From Epiperipatus broadwayi (taxonomy: Eukaryota; Onychophora; Udeonychophora; Euonychophora; Peripatidae), in contig JAQFVV010012402.1 of NCBI GenBank assembly GCA_028023455.1, positions 10,708,292 to 10,772,291 of the forward strand: a stretch of 64,000 nucleotides of DNA. The letters are read 5' to 3'. The position numbers were made by a program, and so were the translations under genes. The notes beneath the pieces were generated by a model, which saw nothing but the letters and a program-made list of their open reading frames with translations, was not told the DNA's origin and ran no database searches. Of this stretch, positions 22,355 through 34,309 are shown one piece after another (position 1 is the first letter of the stretch; every line of letters starts with the position of its first letter).

Positions 22355-23673
22355 TTATATACTAAGAGAGATGAAAGATCTTACTAATGCATTATGCTTG
22401 ATCATTTTAATAAGATTAAAAGAGTATATTTTTAGAGATAGTAACAAAATCAGATTTCAACAATGTATCATTTTTTTAATATACCCAATTTAGCTGAATA
22501 ATGAGCATATGTTCTTCATTTAACTTAATGAAAGCTTTAGATAGAGACTTGCATGGTGCTTCTTGTAAAGTTATTATGTGACTGGAATTTTTTTATGAAT
22601 AATCTAAGCATTCTTATGTTTGTTTATGTTTATTTTTGTCTTACAAATCATTATTTTTTAATTGTTACTATTTGTAAAGTATAATATAATGACAGAGAGC
22701 AGACTCAAAAGGTAAAAGTCTTTCGATTTAAAAAATATCAATTTTGTCACTTAAATAAAAAAAGTTGTGTTCTATTTGCCGCTTAGATATATAAAAATCA
22801 CATGACCTTCTCAGAAATTAACTAATCTAATTGTTAAAATGATAATAAAAGCTTCATGTTGTCTGTTCGTGGTATTTAATAAATATGAAGCCATTGATTA
22901 GATTTTATTTTTTGTTTATTCATCCTAATACGTAATTGCAGTGCAAGAAAGATGTAATAATTAAACATGATGTCTTAGTATAATTAGCAGTTTTATTTAA
23001 ATCTATAGCTTTTTTTATTCTCTGGTTTGGATTTTTCCATTTTGAAATACTTTTTTTTTTGTGGCTTTTGAAATAAAATAATAATAACATTTTTATTTTC
23101 TAATGCTTTTATCATTCACTGTATTATTAACTCCAACGTTCACCCAGGACTTTGACTATTACTTTAAAATAGTTTTTATTTTTAGTCTTATCTTTTTTGC
23201 AGATTTAAAATAAATATAATCGTTTTTTATGAATAGAATGCTAAAATTTTGATTCATTTTTTGAGCAATATTAACTATTCCATTTCTAACACCAAGACTA
23301 TCTAATTTACATGAATTTTATTTTAAATTTTTTTACAAATTAAACATGATCTTATTAGACAAAAGGCATCATGAGAACTAATACAGGTATTTATTGTAAT
23401 GCAATAAAACAAAGAGTAAATTATATAAGGATAAATATAATTTATTCAATACATACCAACAATATCTTTTTCAGATATTAGTCATTTAATAATATTCAAA
23501 AATATATGATATTCTGGTTTCCATGACAAAATATATATATATAAATTATATTAGACAAATTTTTCTAACACATTTTTTTTAAATAATGTAACGGAATACT
23601 TTAGAAAAATTACAAAATAAACTAATAACTGAAACACAGGCTTATTTATACCTGTGTCTATATATATATATGT
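22355..23673. other. AT-rich sequence, no gene seen
   Basis: No supported feature beyond short homopolymer runs and a (TA)n stretch near 23,530. Confidence 0.4.
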
Positions 23674-23768
23674 AATATTAGGGTATGAGCACAGACTTTC
23701 ACATGACCCACCACTCTCCACTACATCTAATAACACTGATACACTTAAACACATATATGTTGAAATAT

Positions 23769-23831
23769 AAATAATCACCAATATGCATATTTCATGCTAA
23801 ACCAGCAATCATCAGTTGGTCCAGATTATCA
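23769..23831 (-). ncRNA. Type I hammerhead ribozyme, left arm
   Basis: Read on the minus strand: stem I AUAAUC plus bulge UGG plus ACCAA; core CUGAUGA (plus-strand 23,809-23,815); stem II UGCU/AGCA with loop GGUUU, flanked by a U-U mismatch; GAAA (23,790-23,793); a 2-bp stem III with 4-base loop (AU-AUGC-AU); cleavage-site A at 23,782; then UUGGU and GAUUAU closing stem I. All parts are in the type I order. Self-cleavage would fall between 23,782 and 23,781. Stem II is shorter than ideal because its first pair is mismatched. Confidence 0.75.
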
Positions 23832-24019
23832 TCTCCCACACATATATACTATAAGAATCTCGACCTCAGGGTGGCCTTTGAGCATTCCATCATCAGATTT
23901 TCAATTGGATGGACGGTTGAAGAATTGGAGTTTGTAGTAGATTGGAGCCTGTCCATTAAAGTATAAAGATTGTCTATCTTAATATATATCTGAGCACTTA
24001 TAGTATATATGTGTGGGAG

Positions 24020-24083
24020 ATGATAATCTGGACCAACTGATGATTGCTGGTTTAGCATGAAATACGTATATTGGTGATTATTT
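24020..24083 (+). ncRNA. Type I hammerhead ribozyme, right arm
   Basis: Stem I GAUAAUC, bulge UGG, ACCAA; core CUGAUGA at 24,037-24,043; stem II UGCU-GGUUU-AGCA; GAAA at 24,059-24,062; stem III AU-ACGU-AU; cleavage expected after A at 24,070; then UUGGU and GAUUAUU completing stem I (5 bp, 3-nt bulge, then 6-7 bp). The very short stem III is typical of minimal type I motifs of animal repeats, where dimers may be needed for efficient cleavage. The U-U mismatch at the base of stem II may weaken it. Confidence 0.75.
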
Positions 24084-24179
24084 ATCTTTTCAACATATAT
24101 GTGTTTAAGTGTATCAGTGTTATTAGATGGAATGGAGAGTGGTGGGTCATGTGAAAGTCTGTGCTCATACCCTAATATT

Positions 24180-27100
24180 AAAATAAACCAAATAGTTTTA
24201 AACATTTAATTTTTTTTTAGTTATATTGACAAAAAATAAATAAATAAATAAAAAATAATTAAGATTTTAAAAACCAAATGAATTTTTATTAAATTCTCTT
24301 GCATCACATTTTGCATTAAATTTACAAATAGATGTTCTTTCATGAAGACTAAATGATTAAAAGCATCATATCATAAAGGAAAGAAAGTAAAAGATGCAAA
24401 AGCTACATGCAAATCATAAAAACACCTATTGTAAAAATGTAAATATTCTTTAGGATAATGACTCCAGCTAAGTTGTGTTTTGTCAATACATTTTATATAT
24501 GTAGTCCGTAACTAGTATGAGTAATTTATAAAAATAATGAAACTAAAGGAAGTATGACATTAGGATAAATATTTGAAGTAAAACTACAATTTACTTTTAC
24601 AAGGATCTGTGCAGCTTAACACAGTTGAAACATGATGGATTCAAGAGATAAAAGTTGTAGATAGATTTATAGTGCAATCTGTCATTGTGATGCCACATCA
24701 TCATATGACCTCTTGGGTAACTAATCTTTTTTTATATTACAGTATTTAAACCTTTCAAAATAAGATGATAATCTTTAGAAAAGTTTTTTAAAAACATATA
24801 CAAATACAATAAAAAGTTGTACTTTATGGTATAAATAATCAATAATAATCTTGTATAAATATGTTAAAACTGAAAGGCAAAGGATTTGTATATCTAAGGG
24901 GCGAAAGTATTTTTTATACCAAATAACTTCTTTAATAGAAACAAATTTCGATGTGAATTTATAATGAAAGATAATGAGTTATAATATTAAAATATAAACT
25001 AAGCAAAGCAACGAACTTATTTTTAAAAATTTACTTGGTCTTAATTAGTAGTTATTATTTTGTTTAAAGATGGTTGCCTTTAGGGAGAAATATAAAAAGC
25101 TTATTATAATATTTAATTGAAAGAATTTTTACTTATAAAAGGAACGGAAGTGGGTTCTATAAAATATCTATATTTATAATAATTTTGATAGTTATAAGTG
25201 AAGGTTAAAAGATTAATTTTCCAAAACAATAAATTTTATTGTGAATTATTAATAAATTCTTCAAATAATAAAATATGAATAATTTATAAATTGTAACAAT
25301 AAAATCTAATTAAAAATAAATAATGAACATAATGTTTAAAAATGATTTTTGCAAAATTTATTTTATAAAAATAAATTAATATATATATAACTTTTTTAAA
25401 CATTATTTATTTGTTTATTTTTGTGTATATTAATTTTAAATAATTTGTTAAATGCTACAGTTCAAAATTAAAGATATAATGACTAATCTACAATAGTTGA
25501 CGCTAGGTGTCTGTCAAACCCTTTTGCTCTTGCTTGGTTGGTGAGCGAGTATAGACCAAACCTATTAGCAAATACTGTACTATACTAATCATATCGCTAT
25601 TAAAGTTTAACTATTTGCATAAAATTAATGTATGCGATGTGATGTGATGTATTATGGCTTCTCCTTGAACGAAGTCAAGAATATCTCAGCAATTATGCCC
25701 AGATAAATCTGTTAGCCACTTAATTTTAATTTTAATGTCTCATGGCTCCACCTATTATACTCATAGTTTGGTGTTCTAGTATTAGTTAAGTGAATTTTGA
25801 AATTTTTCAGCTATCGGGATTTAAAATCAATTAGCTAACCATCTAATATTGATCATGTATCTATAATTAGATATATGTTTAGTTATTATTAATTGGAGTA
25901 TGAAAATCCAAAGTTGATCTCGTTTTGTCAAAAGCATATTGATAGGTTTATTTTAAAAACATAAATGATTAGTCTTTAATTTTTCGGACTGAAAGAGGAG
26001 CATACTACTCCTACCAGCACTAAACCTTTGATTTACTAGTTGACTGTTATTTCTTGATTTTTTTTTTTAAACAAAAGTAAAATAGTGATAAATTTAAAAT
26101 AATAATTTATTAGATATATCAAAAAACTAGGAATATAGAAATTGGATGTTAGTAGATTTCTGATGATTTTTTTCTGTTATATAAAAATGAATATAAAATC
26201 AATAAAATAGCATATCAAAAAGCAAATTCAATTCCATTTGTTAAATCAATGTAATATAAACAAACAAATAAAAATCTACTGTTCAATGATAGCAGCTGAG
26301 AAACTTTAAATATTGAGAGTGGAAGGTAAACTGATAATACTTAACAGACTTCTGAATAATATAAATTATATCTGCTTCTTGTTCCTTTTTTTTTTGTATC
26401 TCTAATGGAAATTTTAAGGGTCTTGTAAAATAATGGATATGAATATGGGTCAGGTGAGTCTTGAATCTTGTTTCTTTCACAAACAGTGTTAAGATTTTTC
26501 TTTAGACAGATAGCTACAGACAAGACAAGTAACCCCGTAATAATAATTAGTAAATGGGTCTGCCTATTCCTAGATAGGGAATAAAGATTACACATTAAGT
26601 TTAGTTAGATAGATGAGTTGACTGCAATAAATAAGTATATAGTCTAATAATTTACATGTAATCTTTGAATATCAAAAATTGACTTATTTTCCATATAACA
26701 ATGTGATAATTAGATAAAAGTGGATTCCTTTTTGTCTAAGTAAAAAATTAACATTAATATTAAAAAGATGTCATTTTTAAAAGGTTTTTAAAATGACCCT
26801 ATTAAACTTGACTTGTAAATTGTTTGCTATAATGGTAAGTACATTTGTAATTAACTTCCCCATATACATGTGTACATATATTTTAAAATAATAACAGAAT
26901 TTAAAGATGGTTCAGATTTGAATAAAATTAACAGGAAGAAAATTGATATGAAATTAAGTATTACATTAAAGATAGGTAATACAAAGCAGTAATGATTTTC
27001 CAGTAAATTTTCCCAGAGATAAGACAATTTCTGAAAAAAAAAGAAGGAACATGAAAATCTATTTAAAAATAGTCCATTAAGACAAATTGAATATATAGAG

Positions 27101-27390
27101 TTTTGTAAAATGACACAAAAATATTGATACAAGAAAATGTACATATGAGCTAGCAAAAAAAAAAAAAAATCTATAAAAGAGAACAATCAAAGTGTAAAAT
27201 AACATTTTGGTATTGGTAAAAAAATATTTCTGTAATAAAAAGAAAAGATGTAACTATGACTAAAATGAGAGATGACATCATGAAATGTGCATAGGAGTTC
27301 TATAAAAATTGCAATAAAGAATAAAAAAATAAAGTATCCCCTACAAATAATATATCTTCTGTATTTCCCAACATTATAAATGTTGAAATG
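24180..27390. other. AT-rich sequence, no gene seen
   Basis: No transposon ends or coding region supported. A run of AAAT units lies at about 24,234-24,262 and a GATGT tandem near 25,635. Minus-strand frames at 26,283-27,459 are hydrophobic, low-complexity translations of AT-rich DNA and are not treated as genes. Confidence 0.4.
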
Positions 27391-27395
27391 AGACA

Positions 27396-28292
27396 TGTTG
27401 TGTTCCCAATGGGCGACATGCAAACAAATATACAATAAATTCAGTAGATAACAGCACATATATATATATTTAGCAATAATAATTTATTAACAATTAGGAA
27501 AAGAATTACTATACTGATTTTTAACACAAAAATAAAGTCTGCATTTGACCAAGACTAATTCACAGGTTAATTACTAAATAGCAAATAATATTTATAACCT
27601 TTAAGTAAGCTATTATTCACTTTACCTTCACTAACATCTATAGTCTTTATAATACAACCCTTGATGAGCCTCTTGAGGCATTTCAAAATAATAACAATAA
27701 GATTGAGACAGTCTGTTAAAAGCACTAGTTGGCTTAGTGTCTTACAGGACCCAAGATCGTGGGAATGAAATCCTTTGATGATAATATTCACTGCTCTTCA
27801 ACTCATGGTCACATTGATGGTAGCATCATTCATAGAAAGAGCTGACAGTCCTTTTTCTCTAGCTTTTTATATCCATCTCTTCTTTTATTTCTCTTATCTT
27901 TTTTTGAGTAAATTCTTTGGCTTTAATTAATCAATTTGCTTAATTAATTTATATATAATTTAGAGTTTATCATACCAAGAAATTCCTCTTAGCTTTTTAA
28001 TTATGCAATTAATTACTCTTAGAAATTTATTTCCATATATGGTAAGTTTTTAAGGACTATAATATTAATTAATCTTAATAATTTATTTCCATATCTATAA
28101 GGTTTTAGATCTATACAAATTAATTAGTGTCTTATGAATTCATTTTCATATAATGTAATTTATAAAATCTATTTCATTAACTAATAAATACATGTGTCTA
28201 TGCTTATTTAAACTACATTTAATTGAAACATTTCTTTTCAATGATTTATTTATCAGCCTTCATAAGTTTAAAACATTATTTAATAGTTTGCA
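27396..28292 (-). repeat. 3' LTR
   Basis: Matches 30,383-31,267 along its length, e.g. TAGCAATAATAATTTATTAA, TAAGCTATTATTCACTTTAC, ATAGTCTTTATAATACAACC and CTTTAATTAATCA. On the minus strand it starts TGCAAACTATT directly after the polypurine tract GGAGTAAAGGGATAAG (28,293-28,308) and appears to end near GGGAACACAACA. Confidence 0.75.
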
Positions 28293-28599
28293 CTTATCCC
28301 TTTACTCCAGAAAATTGTTTAGGCTTGCATATAGTCATAGAATCTGGCCGGTCTTCATATCTGACATCTAGGTCTGCAGGATCTAGTTGTTAATTTGGTC
28401 GGCTTTAGTATTGATTCTAGTTCCTGTTCAATTCTTCTGGGTTCCATGTCACCACTTTCTGGTTTTTCTTCTTCATCCTTGAATCATATTCCATGTGGTA
28501 TTGATTCCACTGTGTCTTGTAGTTCTTGATTTTTATCTTTTAGCATGGGCACTGCAATTTTCCAATCTTCAAATTGCTGATGGACATGATTTACATGTT

Positions 28600-28765
28600 C
28601 TCTGTATCATGTCCCATTCTGTACTTGGATGATTGCAATTGTTTTTGATAACATTTTCACAATTTCACTGTTAACTCATTTTTTCTGGATTATGTCTCGA
28701 ACCTAAACTATGTCCCCCATTATGTATGTATTGGCTCTTTTCCAATCTGTTGTTTGCATTTTTTT
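28600..28765 (-). pseudogene. Integrase C-terminal relic of the LTR element
   Basis: On the minus strand KKMQTTDWKRAN is followed by MGDIV-stop-VRDIIQKK (about 28,677-28,722), then IVKMLSKTIAIIQVQNGT and YREHVNHVHQQ. This follows the Gypsy integrase C-terminal pattern (GDxVxVR..., then ...GxxxRRHVDHI). Stops interrupt it. An upstream minus-strand frame (28,773-29,024) probably belongs to the same pol remnant. Confidence 0.55.
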
Positions 28766-29284
28766 CAGTTTTTTAGCCAGTGATATATTTTACTCTCAGT
28801 TTATAAGTTTTTGGTTCTTTTTCTAAAACTGTAATCTCTTTTTGAAATGATACAATTCTTCCATGCAGCTGTCTTCTTGTTGCTGGTGCAAGTGGCTTAA
28901 TACATAGCCCATCCTTTACAGAAATACTGTGGCTTTTGCTGGCACTATTTGTCATTTCTACAGATTTTTGAATGAAGGGAAAGTTATTAGTTTTATAGAT
29001 GAATGGTTGCACATTTTCTTGCAACTCTTTATTAAAGAAATCTGGCTTTTTGTATGCTGTTTCTTGATCAAGAGGAATTTTTTAATAATTTTAATTTGGA
29101 TTCCTAGTTCATGGAATCACTTCCTCCCATATTTTCCATTTTACGATGTATAGTGGTAGATTAATTTTTTTACTGCAATAGCTGATGGGTGCTGTCACAT
29201 GGCCTAATATCCATTTACATCATGTGCTTTAATGTTTGTTTTCTCCAATTTATTGTCCAGGTTATCAGCTGACAGTGACATTCA

Positions 29285-30170
29285 GTCTGTTAGTGACATC
29301 AGAGAAATACCTAACCCACTATTTATCTCCAGTTCTTTTCTACAAAGTCTCTGCTTCACCATAAACTGATTTAGAACTTGAGGGCCCATGTTTTTAATTG
29401 TATAGCAACCTCCCTTATTTCCTTGTACAGGTGATTTACATCTGCAAATATGAGTTAAGTGCTCCTTTTGCCCATATTTAAAACATGACTCTTTTTGCCA
29501 CCTACATTCTTTTGATATGTTGTCTCTTTTACCACAACAAAAACATGTTACTCTCGCATTCTTAGTTTTTTCAGCTTTCAAAGGCACTGCCTTTTCCTGT
29601 TTTATTTTAAACAGACTTGTTCTAGAGTTTTCATCCCTATGCGTGCTAAAAATCTGAGCTTGTTCAAGTATTAACTCATACACTATGCCTTTCTTAATCG
29701 CCACCTCATATGTAATCTTAGATTCCAAGAGAAATTGCTATCTGAGCCTGTCATCAAACATTCCTCATAGTAACTGGTCCATGAGTATTTCATCCATGAA
29801 CTTACCATATAACCTTTTGTCAATTTCCTAAGAGCTGCATTATACTCTTTAATTTTCTCCCCTCTAGATGCTTTCTTCTTCGCAAGGTTAAGCTTGCTAT
29901 GTGCCATGATGGACAAGGGCTGAAATGATTGTTTAATTTATCAATAAGATTCTTGTATTTTATTTCCTCTGCAATAGGAAAGTCAAATAATCTATTTACA
30001 ACTTCTATTACTTCAATACCTGTTAAACACACGAATGCCACTATTTTCCTTTTGTTATTTTCAATGCCATTCAATGTAAAGAAGTTTTGTAAATGTGTAA
30101 TATACAATAGCCATTCAGACACTTTGCTAACCTCAAAATCAGGTATACTATTCTGCCCAAAAAGGATTCA
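29285..30170 (-). pseudogene. gag: Gag with zinc knuckles and start of protease (Gypsy-type)
   Basis: Three overlapping minus-strand fragments joined by frameshifts cover Gag. SEWLLYITHLQNFFTLNGIE and KIVAFVCLTGIEVIEVVNRL match the capsid-type Gag region of Gypsy elements (FFxxNxI...KxxxFLxxIG). The last fragment has two cysteine-rich knuckles, CFCCGKRDNISKEC (His changed to Asn) and CFKYGQKEHLTHIC (second Cys changed to Tyr). It ends with LEINSGLGISLMSLTD, the protease active-site region, in which the catalytic Asp of D(S/T)GA is Asn and Ala is Leu. The product would be inactive. Confidence 0.7.
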
Positions 30171-30382
30171 TGACTGATTACTGAACAATTAGCCTTACTA
30201 CTAACTTTAATGATTATAATTCTGTACTTTTCTCCCTAAGTTCAAAAATCTGAATACCAGAAGCTTACTAGTGGCTTAATTTTTTTTATATTTCCCTAGG
30301 TTGAAACAACAATGACTGCCAATAAATTGGCTTTTTAAACTTATCCACTATTCATAGGTTTGATGCAACTGCATCAATAATT

Positions 30383-31267
30383 TGCTGTATCCCCAACTAT
30401 GACTGGGAGACTAACAAACAAATATATCATAAACTCAACAGATAATAGCAAATATATATTTAGCAATAATAATTTATTAACAATTAGGAAAAGAATTACT
30501 ATACTGATCTTTAACACAAATATGAAGCTGCATTTGAATGAGCTCAATTCACAGATTAATTACTGAGTAGCAAACCATGTTTATAAAATTTAGGTAAGCT
30601 ATTATTCACTTTACCTTCACTGATGTCTATAGTCTTTATAATACAACCCTTAATGAGCCTCTTGAGGTGTTTCAAAATAAAAGACTGAGACAGTCTGTTA
30701 AAAACATTAGTTGACTTAGTGACTACAGGAGCTGGGGTCCTGGGAATGAAGTCCTTTGATTATGATCTTCACAGCACTTTAACTCATGGACACAGTGATT
30801 GTAGCAGCAACCACAGAAAAAGCCAACAGTCCCTTTTCTCAAGCCTTTTATGTCCATCTCTTCTTTTGTTTTTCTTATCTTTTCTGGAGTAAATTCTTTG
30901 GCTTTAATTAATCAGTTTGCTTAATTAATTTATGTATTATAATGAAATTCCTCTTAGCTTTTTTAATTATATAATTAATTACTCTTTTAGAAATGTATTT
31001 CCATATACAATAAGTTTTTAAGGTAAGTTTTTAAGGTTTATAATATTAATTAATCTTAGGAATTTATTTCCATATCTGTAAGGTTTTAGATCTATACAAT
31101 TAATTAGTATCTTAGGAATTCATTTCCATATAAGGTAATTTATAAGATTTATTCCATTAATTAATATATACAAGCATCTATGCTTATTTAAATTACATTT
31201 AATTGAAGCATTTCAACAATTTATTTATCAGCATTTGTAAGTTTAAAATATTATTTAATATTTTGGA
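30383..31267 (-). repeat. 5' LTR
   Basis: Direct repeat of 27,396-28,292, diverged by scattered substitutions and small indels (for example an extra GGTAAGTTTTTAA near 31,020). On the minus strand it begins TCCAAAATATT where the other copy has TGCAAACTATT. No convincing tRNA primer-binding site was recognised next to 30,383. Confidence 0.7.
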
Positions 31268-31272
31268 AGGCA

Positions 31273-32060
31273 TACAATTAAATCTATAAAGAAAGGGAAA
31301 AGTCAAGGTAATGATGGAATTATAATCAATATCTTGAAAAAAAAGAAGATAAAGAAATAGAAAAATTATTGTAAAGTTATACATCAAATGTCTAAATGAT
31401 AAAGATATATCAGATGATTGAAAGAATGCTGTACTATTATTAATATTTAAGAAATGAGATAAAAAGCATGAGAAATTACTGATTTATCAATCTTTTATTG
31501 ATCTTATGTAAAATATTTACCAAAATAATTACAACTCATTTACAGTGAACTTTGTATTCTAACCAACCAAAAGCACAAACTAGATTTAAAAATGGATTTA
31601 GTACTGGGTATCACATCAAAGTATTGAGAAAAATTTAGAAAGGATGTGACAATGAGTCTGATTTGTATTATTCTTTGGGTTTATAGATTAGAAAAAGGCA
31701 TTTGATTTTATAAGTATTTTTGCAGTAATTAAAACATTGGAACATCAAGATATAGGCCAGGTTGTTGTCATATTGTGAAAAATAGTTATCAAAATGTAAC
31801 AGCAGTGATTAGATTAGATAGTGATAGTAAAAAGGTTAATATTGAGAAGGGTGTACAGCAGGATGATTCCATATCTCTAAAACTTTTTACAGTGGTTTTA
31901 TTAGAATTATTTTATGGATTAAAATGTGAAACTAAAACTAAATGGAAATTATTAAGTCATCTATATTTTGAAGATGATATAGTTGTTTTTGCAAATAGTG
32001 CTTCAGAATTTCAGAAAATGGTCCAAAAGTTGTTAAATAAAATAAATCATGGTAGCTAAT
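31273..32060 (+). pseudogene. RTE-type LINE reverse transcriptase relic
   Basis: Translation across stops gives the RT landmarks in order: KKGKSQGNDGIIINILKK near 31,285, VKLYIKCLNDKDISDD-stop-KNAVLLLIFKK near 31,375-31,455, FGFID-stop-KKAFDF near 31,674-31,710, and the open frame 31,775-32,059. That frame contains VNIEKGVQQDDSISLKLFTV (RTE-type GVRQGDxxSPKLFT) and LYFEDDIVVFA at 31,961-31,993. The catalytic F-A-D-D of this clade reads F-E-D-D. RTE clade is inferred from LFTxxLE and LRFADDIV-type wording. Inactive, and its 5' part stops at the LTR element's edge. Confidence 0.65.
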
Positions 32061-32139
32061 GGAATTACAATTTAATATTATCTACAGCTTGTATTTGTCC
32101 AAGTTTGAAAAACTAAATATTTCAAAATTTGAGAATCTG

Positions 32140-32380
32140 CCACAAACAACTTTATGTGGAAGATATGTCACTACAGGTGAATGAAGGAACAATTGGTCAC
32201 ATTTTCCATGCCTTCCTTGATATGGGCTATCAAGAAGGAAGACAAACATCATAATATCAATTTTTTTGGACTTAAACATCCAATGACAAAACAAGGTATT
32301 GAATTATATGATGGAACTGAAGCACTTAAATGTGAAAGGCATCAAACACTCTATGAATATCAATGGTTTATTGTTTAAAC
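32140..32380 (+). pseudogene. Unidentified decayed coding-like segment
   Basis: A 65-codon frame (32,181-32,378) contains FGLKHPMTKQGIELYDGTEA, while the neighbouring frame just upstream gives NEGTIGHIFHAFLDMGYQEG. The switch suggests a frameshifted former coding sequence. No family was recognised. It follows the RTE relic but does not read like LINE protein. Low confidence. Confidence 0.25.
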
Positions 32381-34120
32381 GTTCATAAAAATTTTGAGCC
32401 TGAAAAGTTATATAAACAAAAAATGCTAGTTGATGAAAGTGGACTAAGAACGTCATTTCTAAAAACCATAAGTACATACTGATAATTTTGATTTTCCTGT
32501 CAAATATCAGCTTATGGAATAGTTTTTTTTTAATAAGTAGTACCATCTTATATTATATTGGTGCTGTGAACTGCTTTGACTTGAAATATTTTGAATACAT
32601 TTAAAATGTTTATTACATATCTTATGTATTGTTCTTTGTTTCTTATTAAGAATCTTATTGAATAGTTTATCGAAACGTTTGAGAATTTATTTACTTTTTT
32701 TATATTTGGCCAGAATGAATTTATATATATAATACGCGTATATGATTATTATTAATAACCTTTTATGTTTTAATTTCAATAATTTTTGTATCTCTTAATA
32801 TTATTTAAATAGTAGGTTTATCTTTTTTGTAGCGTTTCCTAATTCAAAAAGAAAAGAGTTTCAGTTTTGTGAGCACATGTTAGGTGGTAGATTAAGTAGT
32901 TTCCACCACGATAAATGTCCCCAGGGGTATCATGTTCATACAAAGCCTAAAAGAAAGAAAAATGATTTTGACATACTGCACATTCTTTTATCTATTCAAT
33001 TAAAAGGAAAAGCTGAAAAAAGAAATAAAGCATGCATGTGCTTGTGTGGACACACACACATACAATATTGTAAATGTAGGCACAAGTGTTTCAAGAAAAG
33101 AAATGAACTTTTTGTTATAAATTAATATCAAACTATTTTAAATAATAATTAAAATAGAAAAAAATAATCAGTAAAATCATTCTGAACTTTTAGCCCTAAA
33201 TAACTTCTTTTTAAAATAATTAATCTCTTGCATTAGACAGGGAATTTGCAAAAACAAGAAACTAGCAGTCGGCTTGAAGCAAGCTGAAAGCCTTGAAGTG
33301 GTATTTAGCTTGATTTTATTTAATTAAATCTTGATAAATAGTGCAAAAGATTCAAACTATTAACGGAGTGAAACATTTTAAAAATATACAAGTTAACTTG
33401 AAACATACTTGTTAATCCTTTTCTGCATATAAAAATTGATTCTTTTTTATTCATTCATTATTAATTTATTCAAATATTGAATTTTTCACAGTTTGGTATA
33501 ATAAAAGTAAGCTATATTTTAAAATCTACAAAAATTTCCAATTTGTTTGTGCCTTTTTCTATGAATTTTTAAAGTTTCATTCTGAAATATTGAGTTATAT
33601 ATAAACAAACATTTTCCAAACACAAGATTTACTAACTTGTGTTGTCTATTTGAATTGTAACCTTATATTTAGACCTATGGGTTAAATATTGTAAACATAT
33701 TTACTCTTGAGGGTTAAATATAATCTGTAATGGTTTTTTTTTTTAAATTTAACTTAAATAAACTTCATTGTTATTAAACTATAAAATCTTAACTAAATGT
33801 ACTAATTTGTCAATGAAATAGTCTATTAAACATATTTGAATATTAATTGCTTAAGGAATATTAATTAACTTACTTAATATTTGTTTTAAATATCCAAATT
33901 TAATAATTTAAACCTAGATATGTTGGTTTGAAGTGAGTTATGTTTTAAATTAGTGCAGTGAAGAAAGTTTTTATTGCTATCTGTAAAGTATGATTAATTT
34001 ATGTTAAAGTTTCTATTTTTACTAGTTTTCAAAATAAGATATATTTAAAATAGTCTTTTAAAAGGTATTAGTTAATTTAACATTGGTTTAAAGTTGGAAT
34101 TTAAAAGCGTTAAGCTTAAA
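32381..34120. other. AT-rich sequence, no gene seen
   Basis: A plus-strand frame at 32,877-33,125 is Lys/Cys/His-rich at its end (CMCLCGHTHIQYCKC) because of an (AC)n tract at about 33,049, and is probably not a gene. Nothing else supported. Confidence 0.4.
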
Positions 34121-34220
34121 GATAGTTAAGTTGAAAAAGGTAGATTTTCAAACTCCCCACAGCTATCCAATCCATCTTATACAACTGATACATATGACAA
34201 CATATACATGTGAGAAAGAT

Positions 34221-34276
34221 AAATGATCTCCAATATGTAAACCAGCATTCATCAGTTGGTCCAGATCACCATCTCC
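34221..34276 (-). ncRNA. Hammerhead relic, left arm (catalytic GAAA lost)
   Basis: The minus strand has GGUGAUC, bulge UGG, ACCAA, then CUGAUGA and AUGCUGGUUU, but passes directly to ACAUA-UUGG, so the second half of stem II and the GAAA are deleted. Stem I pairs GGUGAUC/GAUCAUU, a G-C pair replacing the A-U pair of the 24-kb copy. Not catalytic as it stands. Confidence 0.55.
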
Positions 34277-34309
34277 AACACACATATATAATCACTGCAT
34301 GTGTTGGAG

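Larger units (their letters stand above)
23674..24179. repeat. 506-bp palindromic repeat with a hammerhead in each arm
   Basis: The 183-bp arms (23,674-23,856 and 23,997-24,179) are near-perfect reverse complements around a 140-bp spacer. The spacer holds AATGGACAGGCTCCAATC (minus strand), also present in the copy at 11.7 kb. From the hammerhead outward each arm continues through AAGTGTATCAGTGTTATTAG and GAGAGTGGTGGGTCATGTG to GTGAAAGTCTG and a degenerate B-box-like end. Related copies lie at 11.5, 34.1 and 35.4 kb. The minus-strand frame at 23,849-24,205 spans the palindrome and looks incidental. Confidence 0.85.
27396..31267 (-). mobile_element. Gypsy-type LTR retrotransposon with internal deletion
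   Basis: Two similar direct repeats of about 0.89 kb flank a 2.1-kb interior read on the minus strand. The interior gives Gag, zinc knuckles, a protease start and the integrase C-terminus, but no reverse transcriptase or RNase H, so about 2-3 kb of pol are missing. Flanking 5-mers AGACA (27,391-27,395) and AGGCA (31,268-31,272) differ by one base and may be a decayed target duplication. The diverged LTRs indicate an old insertion. The order Gag-PR-...-IN and the GDxVxVRD motif place it with Gypsy/Metaviridae-type elements. Exact ends are uncertain by about 20 bp. Confidence 0.75.

Noticed and set aside
23849-24205. 118-codon minus-strand ORF
   Set aside because: It runs through the palindromic hammerhead repeat; its reading frame is a by-product of the arm and spacer, and the related copy at 11.6 kb does not preserve it beyond a short TLMDRLQS word.
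26851-27459. Two adjacent minus-strand ORFs that look like membrane proteins
   Set aside because: Composition is dominated by Phe, Ile, Leu and Tyr from A/T-rich codons; no motif or continuity.
32640-32690. TTATTGAATAGTTTATCGAAACGTTTG as a hammerhead
   Set aside because: GAAAC is present, but there is no CUGAUGA core or pairing for stem I.
32877-33125. 82-codon ORF with Cys/His-rich end
   Set aside because: The Cys/His pattern comes from an (AC)n/(CATG)-like tract and does not fit a known zinc-finger spacing.
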